NCBI GenBank assembly: GCA_016188915.1
Contig: JACPGU010000002.1
Coordinates: 1-64,000, forward strand
Length of the DNA: 64,000 bases
DNA from: Candidatus Microgenomates bacterium
GTDB taxonomy: Bacteria > Patescibacteria > JACPGU01
Reading direction: 5' to 3'
Part shown: positions 25,965 through 34,640 of the stretch, piece after piece
How positions within the stretch are numbered: the first letter of the stretch is position 1
How the letters are laid out: every line of letters begins with the position of its first letter
Translations under genes and position numbers: made by a program
Notes under the pieces: generated by a model
The model's database searches: none
What the model was told of the DNA's origin: nothing
What the model saw: only the letters and a program-made list of their open reading frames with translations

Positions 25965-26864
25965 CTATTTACTTGAAAATAGCTTGATGTGTCTTATTAC
26001 TTCTTCTTCCATCGCCTTCCCTGCCTGATTTAGTAATTTATATAATTTTAAGCTATCTTGCCCATCATAGATATTATCCAATATTTCAACGATCATCGCT
26101 AATTGCAGATCGGTGTCAACATTTATTTTTCTAATACCCAATCCAATAGCTTTTTTCAAATCATGGGCAGATACTCCGATAGCATTGTTTATTTTTACTC
26201 CCCTTTCTTTTAAATCCATTACCAATTCTGAACGAACCATAGACGCCCCATGCAGAACCAATGGTACCGGAATTACTTTTCGCAAAACCTCTAAAAGTTT
26301 GAAATCCAATTCTGATTTTTTTAAAAATTTATGAATACCATGAGAGGTGCCAATGGCTACCGCCAACATATCGCAATTTGTTTTTTTGACGAAATCTTGC
26401 GCGAGCAGAGGGTCGGTAAAAATTATTTTACGATTTTTTACATTTTCTTCATCGCCACCGATAGAACCTATTTCTGCCTCAACCGCCGCGCCATAGCGAT
26501 GCGCCTGATTGACTATCGAGCGAGTCAGACGAACGTTTTCTGAAAAATCAAGATGCGATCCATCAAACATTACACTATCAAAACCACCGTGAATAGCCTC
26601 TCCAATAATATCAAGATTGTACCCGTGATCCAAATGCAAAAACAATTCTATATTATATTTATTTTCGTAATAATCTTTTGCCCCGACAAAAAATTCTAGC
26701 CCGCTATGCTCAATAGCTCCCTCAGAAACAGCAATGATGATCGGTTTTTTTGTTTTTTTTGAAGCCCTGACGGCTGCCTCAAAAGTTTCTATATTAGAAA
26801 CATTAAAATGGCCTATAGCTATCTTGCGTTTTTCTGCTAATTGATAGAGACGCTTGATTTTCAT
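25965..26864 (-). CDS. fba: Class II fructose-bisphosphate aldolase
   Basis: This 299-residue zinc-dependent aldolase splits fructose-1,6-bisphosphate. Zinc ligands lie in HLDHG (79-83), EAEIGSIGG (about 132-140), GTSHGIHKF and LVLHGAS. The C-terminal NVDTDLQLA is a phosphate-site motif. Length is normal. It is followed by TIM upstream and the PfkB kinase downstream in one direction. Confidence 0.94.
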   Translation of the reverse strand: MKIKRLYQLAEKRKIAIGHFNVSNIETFEAAVRASKKTKKPIIIAVSEGAIEHSGLEFFVGAKDYYENKYNIELFLHLDHGYNLDIIGEAIHGGFDSVMFDGSHLDFSENVRLTRSIVNQAHRYGAAVEAEIGSIGGDEENVKNRKIIFTDPLLAQDFVKKTNCDMLAVAIGTSHGIHKFLKKSELDFKLLEVLRKVIPVPLVLHGASMVRSELVMDLKERGVKINNAIGVSAHDLKKAIGLGIRKINVDTDLQLAMIVEILDNIYDGQDSLKLYKLLNQAGKAMEEEVIRHIKLFSSK

Positions 26865-26987
26865 CTACTGCTGATTTACGAATTGAATACAAATATACAA
26901 ATACTGATCAAAATACTATGTGCGGATGAGACGCTTTAGTTGGCATTTGTATATTTGTATACAATTTGTATATTCGTAGTATAGTGG

Positions 26988-27767
26988 CTATTGTTGTTCG
27001 ATTTTTTGAACCATTTTTTTCAAACTTTCAGGGCGAAAACTTTCGCGACCAATGATGAAACCGGAAAGTTCTGACATTTCTAAATAATCTCGGAAATTTT
27101 CACCATTGATACTACCTCCATAAAGTACGACTGGTTGTGGCACCATGTTTTTAGACCCCCCTATTCCAACCATGCCAAAAAAATATTTGCGACGAAAACG
27201 ACGAAATATAATATTTTTTATACTGCGAATAGCTTTGCCAACCTGCTCCGGATGGGCCGGTTTGAGCGTTCCTATAGAGCCAATAGGCTCATAGGCAAAA
27301 AACATATTTCCTATCTCTTCAGCGGAAAAATTATTTACTATGCTTTTTGTTTCTCGGACAAAATCTTTGTAGCCGACACAGATAATAGGCGTCATATTAT
27401 TTTTCAAAATCTCCCTGACTTTGGTAGCGACAATAACATCGGTATCTCCCAACCTCCTACTTTCACTATGGCCGACCAAAACATATTCCGCGCCGAATTC
27501 ATTAACCATCCTAGCAGAAATTTGTCCAGTATAGGGTCCCTGCCCCTTCCAAAAAACGTTCTGCGCGCCCAAATGCATCAAGCGACTACGCCTTTCGTCC
27601 ACCATTTGAAAATACAAAAAAGGAGGGCATATTATTACCTCCGCCTTGCCTTGAGATTTCTGGTTTTTTCTGCCCGTTAGAGCTTTGTTATAGGCCGCCA
27701 TCAAACCTTTGGCTTTGGCAAAACTAGATGGACTCATTTTCCAATTGCAGACAATATAATGACGCAT
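26988..27767 (-). CDS. tpiA: Triosephosphate isomerase
   Basis: This 259-residue TIM-barrel enzyme interconverts DHAP and glyceraldehyde-3-phosphate. The catalytic residues are K10 in CNWKMSP, H in VGHSESRR (about 99) and E in FAYEPIGSIGT (about 164). The family's AYEPVWAIG is varied to AYEPIGSIG. The phosphate-binding LYGGSINGENF is present. It begins the glycolytic gene row after thioredoxin. Confidence 0.93.
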   Translation of the reverse strand: MRHYIVCNWKMSPSSFAKAKGLMAAYNKALTGRKNQKSQGKAEVIICPPFLYFQMVDERRSRLMHLGAQNVFWKGQGPYTGQISARMVNEFGAEYVLVGHSESRRLGDTDVIVATKVREILKNNMTPIICVGYKDFVRETKSIVNNFSAEEIGNMFFAYEPIGSIGTLKPAHPEQVGKAIRSIKNIIFRRFRRKYFFGMVGIGGSKNMVPQPVVLYGGSINGENFRDYLEMSELSGFIIGRESFRPESLKKMVQKIEQQ

Positions 27768-27889
27768 CCTCCCCCTCCTTGGCTAAGAAAATAAGAAATT
27801 AAAAAAGTAAGAAATTAACGGAATATGGATTTCTTAATTAATTGCATTCTTGATTTTTTATTTTTTTGTTTTCTTAATTTTTTAGTTTT

Positions 27890-28216
27890 TTACTTCAGTG
27901 CTGACTCTATCCTTTTTACGATATTATCTTTCGGCTGCGCCCCAATAATATTGTCAACTATTTTACCTTCTTTGAATATCAACATAGCTGGAATACTCAT
28001 TATTTTATATCTTCCGGCAACAATAGGATTTTCATCTACGTTGACTTTGCCCACTATTATTTTGTCCTCCATGTCTTTGGCTATTTCCTCTATCACCGGC
28101 CCCAATATTTTACAAGGACCACACCAAGGCGCCCAAAAATCTATTAGGGCTACTTTTCCGCTCGATAGTATTTCTTTATCAAAAGAATAATCATCTAAAA
28201 TCAAAGGATTTGGCAT
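27890..28216 (-). CDS. trxA: Thioredoxin
   Basis: This 108-residue redox protein has the active site FWAPWCGPCK (28-37) with both cysteines. Cis-proline is in IPAMLIFKEGK. Length is standard. It would reduce ribonucleotide reductase (nrdJ nearby) and other disulfides. Confidence 0.96.
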   Translation of the reverse strand: MPNPLILDDYSFDKEILSSGKVALIDFWAPWCGPCKILGPVIEEIAKDMEDKIIVGKVNVDENPIVAGRYKIMSIPAMLIFKEGKIVDNIIGAQPKDNIVKRIESALK

Positions 28217-28241
28217 AACTGATTTTTAGTAATAATCTGAT

Positions 28242-29198
28242 CTATCTCCACCTTTTGTTTAATTTTTGTATTTCTCCCAAAGCTGCCAGGCCAATTTTGA
28301 AATGAGCTTCGTCTGGCTCACGAATAAATATCCTCTCAACAATAGTAAACGGCCAAATAAAAATAGTATAAAATATTCCACGGTATTTCAAGCTCCACCA
28401 AACCAATTCATATGCCAAAGCGAAAGCAAAAATTATGATCCCCAGCAAAACTATCATTACTACCCCAAAAGGCGCTCCTGACAAATGCAAAAAGGATACT
28501 GCTCCTGATACAAAAATCATTGTCCAGACCCAAGCAATCAAAGAACAGCGATCGTCCAACAGGCTCTCTTTGCGCAAAGAATCAATAGATATCTTACCCT
28601 TTTTCTCCAAGGCTCTGATTATTTTATGTTCTACGCCGTGGTAAAAAAGCCAATCCGCCTCTTCTCTCGTTAATGTCGCTATCAAAATAAAAATTAAAGC
28701 AAACAAGATGAGATAACCGAAAGTGACTGCCCAATTATACAATCCCATATCCCAAGTAACAATCGGATATCCTTGCAAATTAGCTGAAAGATAATTAAAG
28801 ATAGCTACAGCCAAAGCTAGATAGACGATGTACAAAACATACTGCCTTAATCGCACAAAAAAACGATGGTAAATAGTTTTTGTTTTTAGATTTTTTTTAA
28901 TAAAACGCCTTTTGTAAAAAAGAGCCAATAGATTAATGACCAGCGCCTCAACGAAAAAAGCAATGCCACGAATCAAAGGATAATATAAAAAACGATTTTT
29001 CCGCGCGCTCCTTTTTAATTTGGCCGAGACCAATTCGATATTGCCCAATTCATCTCGCATAGCCAAGGTCATAATTTTTCTGTTGCGCAAAACTACTCCG
29101 CAAGACAAAGCAATCCCGCCAAAAGGATCGTTCAGTTCCTCTCCAGAAACAGACCTGCTATTCTTTTTTTTCTTTATTTTTTGCTTTTTATTTGGCAT
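28242..29198 (-). CDS. DUF1385 (YqhQ-like) membrane protein
   Basis: The gene encodes about 318 residues from the ATG at 29198. I preferred this start to one 39 bases upstream because GGGAGGG precedes it by four bases. It has several membrane helices and the motifs GGIALSCGVVLRN, PLIRGIAFFVEAL and WLFYHGVEHKIIRALEK, typical of DUF1385/YqhQ proteins. The family is a conserved membrane protein of unknown biochemical role. Confidence 0.85.
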   Translation of the reverse strand: MPNKKQKIKKKKNSRSVSGEELNDPFGGIALSCGVVLRNRKIMTLAMRDELGNIELVSAKLKRSARKNRFLYYPLIRGIAFFVEALVINLLALFYKRRFIKKNLKTKTIYHRFFVRLRQYVLYIVYLALAVAIFNYLSANLQGYPIVTWDMGLYNWAVTFGYLILFALIFILIATLTREEADWLFYHGVEHKIIRALEKKGKISIDSLRKESLLDDRCSLIAWVWTMIFVSGAVSFLHLSGAPFGVVMIVLLGIIIFAFALAYELVWWSLKYRGIFYTIFIWPFTIVERIFIREPDEAHFKIGLAALGEIQKLNKRWR

Positions 29199-29312
29199 CA
29201 ACCCTCCCATATTCAAGAATAGCGAACAAACGCGCAATAATCAATATCCAAATCTTTTTCCTAATTTTTTATTTATTACTTTTCACTCTTTACTTTTAAC
29301 TTTTCACCTATC

Positions 29313-32096
29313 CTAAGAGCATCCTCCTGACGCTTCCCCGCATTGCAGACAGGTCATGCAGGTACCAGAACGAACCATGATACCGCCGCATTTTTGACAG
29401 GCTATCCCCGAAGAAACAGAACTATTGATTTTCTTCTGTGGCTCCTCTACATTCATTATCTCTGAAGAAATATCAGCGACAGCTTCATTTTTTGTTTCTG
29501 TTTCTTTTTTCTCCAGCATTTCAACATTATCAATAGCCGACATGCCAAATTCAGCTAATTCTTCTGGTTTCAAAAATCTCAGTCCCAAATATCTGAAAAT
29601 ATAGTCAACTATGCTCGTAGCTATTCTAATATTGGAATTGTCAGTAAAGCCGCTAGGCTCAAAACGAGAATAGACGAATTGTTTGACCAATCCTTTCAAA
29701 GGTACTCCGTACTGCAGGGCCATGGAAACACTAATAGCAAAAGCATCTAGGAGCCCGGACAGAGTGCTCCCCTGTTTGGCCATTCTAATAAAAATCTCTG
29801 CCAGGGCCCCATCTTCAAACATACTGTAAGTAATATAGCCCTTATGATCGGCTAAAGAAAATCTATGTGTCTCCGATACTCTGGTAGAAGGCAATTTGCG
29901 ACGAGAAGTAGTCGTTGTCAGCCCTAGCCCCAATTGAGAGCTCTCTTTCTTTTTCTTTGCGGAAGACGAAGACAAAGGCTGGGTTGCCTTGGAGCCATCA
30001 CGATAAACAGCAAAAGCTTTGACCCCCAATTTCCACGCCATCATATAAGCATCGTAGATTTCTTCTACCGTTGTTTCATTGGCCATATTAAATGTCTTGG
30101 AAATAGCTCCTGACACAAAAGGCTGCACCGCGCCAACGAGCCGAATGTGCCCTTGCCAACTAATTAGTCTCTTGCCGTTAGCCGGCTTCGCCGCGCAGTC
30201 AAATATCGGCAGATGACGATCTTTGAAATGTGGCGCGCCCTCAATAGTGCCGTTTTCTTCTATGTAGTCAATGATGTCTTTGATCTCCAGCTCTTTGTAG
30301 CCGAGTCGATGCAGAGCCGAATCTACTGATTTGTTGACTATTTTGAGCCAACCCCCACCGACCAATTGTTTCATTTTGACCAACGAATAATCCGGTTCAA
30401 TACCGGTCGTGTCGCAATCCATCATGAAGGCAATGGTCCCAGTGGGAGCGATAACTGTCACTTGCGCGTTGCGAAAGCCATATTTTTCTCCCTCGGCTAT
30501 TACTTTGTCCCAAATCTTGGTAGCTTCAATAGCTATCTTTTTATTAGACAAAAATTTTAAATCAATATCTCGAGAGGCAGCTCTGTGTTTTTCCATTACA
30601 CGCAACATTGGCTCTCTATTCTCTTCATATCTGTCAAAAGCGCCTATCCGACGAGCAACTTGCGCCGAATAACGGTAAGCTTCTCCTGACAAAATTGAAG
30701 TCAATGCTCCAGCCCAAGCCCGACCTTCATCGGAATCATAAGGAATACCATTAAACATCAGAAAAGCTCCCAAATTGGCAAATCCCAAGCCTAATTGCCT
30801 CATACTCCTGGCATTAGCGCCTATTAATTCTGTTGGATAGCTGGAACCGGCTACCAAAATATCCTGCGCCAAAATAATCACCCTGATCGCCTGCAGATAG
30901 TCTTCCAGGAGAAATTCTCCGTCTTTACCAACAAATTTCATGAAATTAATAGAGGCGAGATTGCAGGCAGAATTGTCAATGTGCATATATTCAGAACAGG
31001 GATTAGAAGCATTAATCCTGGCCGTGTTAGGGCAGGTGTGCCAATCATTGATGATGGTATCAAATTGCACCCCAGGATCACCGCATTCCCAAGCGGCTTG
31101 CGCTATTTCTTTGAGTAGTTCCCTGGCATTATATTCATCGGCCACTTCTCCTGTTTTGATAAATTTCGTCTGCCAAACCCCCTCCGACTCTACCGCCTTC
31201 ATGAAGTCGTCAGTAATTCGAACCGAGTTATTGGCATTTTGAAATTGAATAGAACTCCAGGCTTCGTTATTAAGATCGGACATATCATATCCAGCATCAG
31301 TCAAGGCTCTAATTTTCTGTTCTTCATCCGCTTTGCAACGGATGAATTCCATAATGTCGGGATGATCAATATTCATAATGACCATCTTGGCGGCGCGTCT
31401 AGTTGCGCCACCAGATTTAATCATTCCAGCTACCGCATCCGCCCCACGCATAAAAGATACCGGGCCGGAAGATCTACCTCCTGCCGTCATTGTTTCTCTT
31501 TTTGAACGCAAAGTAGAAAGATTGATACCAGAACCAGAGCCACCCTTGAAAATCATTCCTTCAGTTTTAATCCAATCCAAAATGGAAGGCATTGTGTCTT
31601 CTACCGATAGGATAAAGCAAGCTGAACATTGTGGATGTTCGGAAATTCCAACATTGAACCAGACCGGACTATTGAAAGCTGCCTTTTGGTAAATAAGCAA
31701 ATGCGTCAGCTCATCTTCAAATATTTCCCTAGTAGGAGTTTCGAAATAACCATGCTTTTCCCCCCAACTACCGATAGTTTTGACCACTCGATCAATCATT
31801 TGACGCGCCGATTTCTCGCGCGCCGGTGTCCCCAGCCTACCACGCAAGTACTTGGAAGCCGTAATGTTAATCGCGTTGTCCGACCAAAAGTCTGGAAATT
31901 CAACATCTTTTTGCTCAAAAACTTTTTTTTCTTTACTTCCCACCACCGCGTCTCTTTTCACCCATTTGATTCCCTTGTAGGGATTTTTCGGTGTTTTGTC
32001 GGTGAAATGCCGTTTCAAAGGTATCTCATTTTTTTTGGCATAAGGCATTTTTGTCTTGCCTGCGCTAATCTTGGAAACCGTCTGGATAGTGGGCAT
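29313..32096 (-). CDS. nrdJ: Adenosylcobalamin-dependent (class II) ribonucleotide reductase
   Basis: This 927-residue enzyme makes deoxyribonucleotides and needs vitamin B12. Features include FKGGSGSGINLSTLRS, NPCSEYMHIDNSACNLASINF with the active-site NxCxE motif, and APTGTIAFMMDCDTTGIEP near residue 530. A C-terminal zinc ribbon (CQKCGG...CMTCLQCG) and a final GGCS tail complete it. The ribonucleotide reductase barrel is intact. NrdR lies directly upstream in the same direction. No B12 synthesis gene is seen, so cobalamin uptake from others is likely. Confidence 0.95.
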   Translation of the reverse strand: MPTIQTVSKISAGKTKMPYAKKNEIPLKRHFTDKTPKNPYKGIKWVKRDAVVGSKEKKVFEQKDVEFPDFWSDNAINITASKYLRGRLGTPAREKSARQMIDRVVKTIGSWGEKHGYFETPTREIFEDELTHLLIYQKAAFNSPVWFNVGISEHPQCSACFILSVEDTMPSILDWIKTEGMIFKGGSGSGINLSTLRSKRETMTAGGRSSGPVSFMRGADAVAGMIKSGGATRRAAKMVIMNIDHPDIMEFIRCKADEEQKIRALTDAGYDMSDLNNEAWSSIQFQNANNSVRITDDFMKAVESEGVWQTKFIKTGEVADEYNARELLKEIAQAAWECGDPGVQFDTIINDWHTCPNTARINASNPCSEYMHIDNSACNLASINFMKFVGKDGEFLLEDYLQAIRVIILAQDILVAGSSYPTELIGANARSMRQLGLGFANLGAFLMFNGIPYDSDEGRAWAGALTSILSGEAYRYSAQVARRIGAFDRYEENREPMLRVMEKHRAASRDIDLKFLSNKKIAIEATKIWDKVIAEGEKYGFRNAQVTVIAPTGTIAFMMDCDTTGIEPDYSLVKMKQLVGGGWLKIVNKSVDSALHRLGYKELEIKDIIDYIEENGTIEGAPHFKDRHLPIFDCAAKPANGKRLISWQGHIRLVGAVQPFVSGAISKTFNMANETTVEEIYDAYMMAWKLGVKAFAVYRDGSKATQPLSSSSAKKKKESSQLGLGLTTTTSRRKLPSTRVSETHRFSLADHKGYITYSMFEDGALAEIFIRMAKQGSTLSGLLDAFAISVSMALQYGVPLKGLVKQFVYSRFEPSGFTDNSNIRIATSIVDYIFRYLGLRFLKPEELAEFGMSAIDNVEMLEKKETETKNEAVADISSEIMNVEEPQKKINSSVSSGIACQKCGGIMVRSGTCMTCLQCGEASGGCS

Positions 32097-32162
32097 GAGC
32101 GTATGATTATTAGTATTTATTTTCCCGTTCGTATGTTCGCAATGGTTCGTATGTGTGTAGTC

Positions 32163-32612
32163 TTAGTCTTTTTCCAATCTCTGTATTTCTTTTTCAAAAG
32201 CCTTCGTACTCCTGAAATTCCTATATATTGAAGCAAATCGGAGATAGGCCACTTTGTCTAATTGCCTCAAATGTTCCAAGACAATGCGACCAATTTGTTC
32301 GGAAGCGACTATTTCTTTGCGCAGATTCATCAAATCGTTTTCTATCATAAACATCAATCTCTGAAACTGCTCTTCATTAATTGGTCTTTTTTCTAAAGCC
32401 TTTCTTAAACCGCTCTCCAATTTGTGCCGGTAATATGGCTGGGTGACACCTCTTCTTTTGGCTACTCTCAAATCTACCAAGGTCACTTTTTCGTAAGTAG
32501 TAAATCGCTGGCCACATTTCAAACATTCCCGCCGCCTTTTAATAGCTCGCCCCTCTTCGGCGAGGCGAGAATTGGTCACTCTGGTAATGGATTTACAAAT
32601 GGGACAGTTCAT
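32163..32612 (-). CDS. nrdR: Transcriptional repressor NrdR
   Basis: It encodes about 149 residues from the ATG at 32612, which gives the usual MNCPIC start; a longer frame begins 18 bases upstream. The zinc ribbon (CPIC...CLKCGQRFTTYE) precedes an ATP-cone domain (TLVDLRVAKRRGVTQPYYRHKLESGLRKALEKRPI). It senses ATP/dATP and represses ribonucleotide reductase genes. Placement beside nrdJ fits. A palindrome lies just upstream. Confidence 0.95.
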   Translation of the reverse strand: MNCPICKSITRVTNSRLAEEGRAIKRRRECLKCGQRFTTYEKVTLVDLRVAKRRGVTQPYYRHKLESGLRKALEKRPINEEQFQRLMFMIENDLMNLRKEIVASEQIGRIVLEHLRQLDKVAYLRFASIYRNFRSTKAFEKEIQRLEKD

Positions 32613-32638
32613 TTTGCTTAGTAAAGTCAAAATAATAA

Positions 32639-32663
32639 GCTATAATACAATTTGTAGTATAGC
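32639..32663. promoter_or_regulatory. Palindrome upstream of nrdR, candidate NrdR box
   Basis: GCTATA...TATAGC with central TACAA/TTGTA forms a 25-bp near-perfect palindrome about 27 bp before the nrdR start. It overlaps TATACT/TATTAT -10-like sequences. It differs from the textbook NrdR box, so autoregulation is only a suggestion. Confidence 0.4.
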
Positions 32664-32750
32664 TACATATTAAAGTATACAAACATATCCTTAGGCATTT
32701 ATATTTTATCACTTCGTTTTTCGCCCGCAATAGGATTTTTTAGAAAAAAT

Positions 32751-32776
32751 AAAAAACGGCTACAAAGCCGTTTTTT
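32751..32776. terminator. Bidirectional terminator between tRNA-Leu and nrdR
   Basis: A perfect 11-bp stem AAAAAACGGCT/AGCCGTTTTTT with loop ACAA is followed by T-rich sequence on the minus strand. It ends the tRNA-Leu transcript. Confidence 0.75.
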
Positions 32777-32949
32777 GAAATGCTCGAGGAGAGAACTCGC
32801 CCTCGACTCTCACCTCTCCGTCGCTCGGTTCGGTCTGGGCACCGCCTCACTCATTTTTCTGGTGAAAAATTTCGCTCCGGTGTTCTCGCCCTCTTCTATA
32901 CTTTTTTTCATAAATAAACAATCCTTTGGGATTATTTATTTATGAAAAA
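32777..32949 (-). other. Spacer with hairpins and possible tRNA remnant
   Basis: No gene is visible. TGCTCGAGGAGAG near 32783 resembles the 3' end of tRNA-Leu(CAG), but the rest does not fold as a tRNA. A long hairpin (TTTTTCATAAATAA with its complement) lies at about 32905-32949, just downstream of tRNA-Leu(TAG). Confidence 0.4.
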
Positions 32950-33031
32950 TGCCCAGGAGAGGACTCGAACCTCCAAACCTTTCGGTACATGGTCCTAAGC
33001 CATGCGCGTATACCAATTCCGCCACCTGGGC
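32950..33031 (-). tRNA. tRNA-Leu(TAG)
   Basis: This class II tRNA has acceptor GCCCAGG/CCTGGGC, anticodon stem CATGG/CCATG, loop CTTAGGA (anticodon TAG), a variable arm and T arm GGAGG/CCTCT-type. CCA is not encoded. The first 20 nt are repeated at 33144-33163. Confidence 0.93.
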
Positions 33032-33163
33032 ATATCGTTGCCAAAATACATTAAATATCAAAGCACTTCAGACAAAAGTATATTGAACCCGCTTCATCAA
33101 AAAATATATGGGGAAGCGGGTGAAATCCCGCCCCCAAGGCGGGACCAATTCCGCCACCTGGGC
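33032..33163 (-). mobile_element. Hairpin element duplicating tRNA-Leu 5' end
   Basis: This 132-bp unit lies upstream of tRNA-Leu(TAG). It holds two hairpins, ACCCGCTTC/GAAGCGGGT and TCCCGCC/GGCGGGA. The second abuts an exact 20-bp copy of the tRNA 5' end at 33144-33163. There is no ORF. Confidence 0.6.
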
Positions 33164-33276
33164 TTGTTTTTGAATCATGAGTTATGAATTAAGAAGTGCG
33201 GATTATGAATCATACTTTCTATATGATCCATGACTCGTAATTCACGACCCATATTTTATAACTTATAATTCATAAA

Positions 33277-33358
33277 TGCTCGAGAGAGGATTTGAACCTC
33301 CAACCCTTGCGGGATACGCTTCTGAAGCGTACGCGTATACCAGTTCCGCCACTCGAGC
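33277..33358 (-). tRNA. tRNA-Leu(CAG)
   Basis: The acceptor stem GCTCGAG/CTCGAGC, anticodon stem TACGC/GCGTA, loop TTCAGAA (anticodon CAG), long variable arm and intact T arm give a full class II tRNA of 82 nt. CCA is not encoded. Confidence 0.93.
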
Positions 33359-33389
33359 TTGATTTTCCCTAACATCTGAAAACTAATCG

Positions 33390-34049
33390 CTATACGCTGA
33401 TTTGCGATTTTATCTTTTCAAAAAGCGCCTCGCCAATCCCCTTAACTTTTTTTAAATCTTCTATTATCTCAAAGCCATTATTAGCCTGCCGCCAGTCAAT
33501 TATTCTTTGTCCAATGGCCGGCCCTATCCCAGGTAAGGAATCTAGTTGAGAGAGATCGGCTGTATTAATATTTATTAATCTTGCGCCCCCATCAACCGTC
33601 TGGCCTGATGCTTCAAGCGACAGGTACCCAGAACCATTTCCAGAGATTACCATTTCGGAATTTGCGTCGGATAAAGTAAAAATATAAATTTTGCTATTAT
33701 TGCCGATAATAGCCGCCTGATTTATCTCTCTGACTATCCGAAAACGATCAGCTATGCTGGACAATCCACCCGCTTTTTCTATCGCGTCAGCTATAACACT
33801 ACCGCTGTTCAAACGATAAACACCTGGTTTCTCTACGCCTCCTTCAATATCAAAAACTATTTTCTGACTGGAAATATTTTGCTTTTCAGTGGAGACAAAA
33901 TCTTCTGATGTTATTATTTTGCCCTGTGTTTGATTGGCGCCCCAAATCATCACAGCGCCTCCCCAGAGAAGTAAAATCAAAATCATACCCAAACCAATAG
34001 ACAATCTATATTTTTCAAAAAAAGCTGTAATTATCGCCCGACTAATCAT
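33390..34049 (-). CDS. comEA: ComEA-like protein with SLBB and helix-hairpin-helix domains
   Basis: This 219-residue protein has an N-terminal membrane anchor (about 16-36), an SLBB domain (VFDIEGGVEKPGVYRLNSGSVIADAIEKAGGL) and two C-terminal HhH motifs (LINTADLSQLDSLPGIGPAIGQRIIDWR and IEDLKKVKGIGEALFEKI). ComEA binds incoming double-stranded DNA during natural transformation. CPR bacteria commonly keep DNA-uptake genes. No comEC is in the window. Confidence 0.9.
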   Translation of the reverse strand: MISRAIITAFFEKYRLSIGLGMILILLLWGGAVMIWGANQTQGKIITSEDFVSTEKQNISSQKIVFDIEGGVEKPGVYRLNSGSVIADAIEKAGGLSSIADRFRIVREINQAAIIGNNSKIYIFTLSDANSEMVISGNGSGYLSLEASGQTVDGGARLININTADLSQLDSLPGIGPAIGQRIIDWRQANNGFEIIEDLKKVKGIGEALFEKIKSQISV

Positions 34050-34058
34050 AAAAAATTG

Positions 34059-34607
34059 CTATATTTTTTGCCAAATTGCCACATGGCTATCACCATAGGT
34101 GCGATCTTCAAGCAACCTTAAAATATCTATTTTAGGGATAGCTACTCGACTACTTGATTCTAGCACAAAAACGCCATCTTTGGCTAGAATATCGGCTACT
34201 AATTCTATTTTTTGTAAGTCAAAGTCATAATACGGTGGATCGGCGAAAACAAGATCGTATTTCTGCAGAGACAAAGCATGCTTTGTCTCTGCCATAAATT
34301 TATCATAACTCATACTTCGTACTTCATAATTCGTAAAACCAAAGGTTTCCATGGCCAACTTAACATCTCTTATCGAACCCCTATCTCTATCGACAAAAGT
34401 AACTGTCCCCGCTCCTCTTGAAATCGCTTCTATCCCATACATCCCGCTTCCCGCAAAAAGATCGACAACTTTTATATTTTCAAAATCCACCATATTTCCC
34501 AGGATATTAAAAACCGCCATTCGCACTTTTTCCGAAGTCGTTCTTCTGCCCTTGCGTTCTCGGTAAGAGACTTGCCTACCCTGAAATTGTCCGCCTGTAA
34601 TTTTCAT
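34059..34607 (-). CDS. rsmD: 16S rRNA m2G966 methyltransferase
   Basis: This 182-residue enzyme methylates G966 of 16S rRNA. It begins MKITGGQFQGRQV, has the SAM motif VDLFAGSGMYGIEAISRGA and the catalytic FADPPYYDF. Residues about 105-114 (AETKHALSLQ) are encoded by a perfect 28-bp palindrome that interrupts the usual fold between SAM-domain strands. The reading frame is kept. Confidence 0.94.
   Translation of the reverse strand: MKITGGQFQGRQVSYRERKGRRTTSEKVRMAVFNILGNMVDFENIKVVDLFAGSGMYGIEAISRGAGTVTFVDRDRGSIRDVKLAMETFGFTNYEVRSMSYDKFMAETKHALSLQKYDLVFADPPYYDFDLQKIELVADILAKDGVFVLESSSRVAIPKIDILRLLEDRTYGDSHVAIWQKI
34265..34292. repeat. 28-bp perfect palindrome in frame inside rsmD
   Basis: GCAGAGACAAAGCA is followed by its exact reverse complement. 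The minus-strand reading gives ETKHALSLQ. The same type of repeat is at 35224, 36304 and 51497. Confidence 0.9.
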
Positions 34608-34640
34608 CTTATTTTCTTATTTTCTTAATTTCTTATCTCC

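Noticed and set aside
32777..32900. Additional tRNA gene
   Set aside because: The 3' part resembles tRNA-Leu, but the T loop is scrambled and no anticodon arm can be formed.
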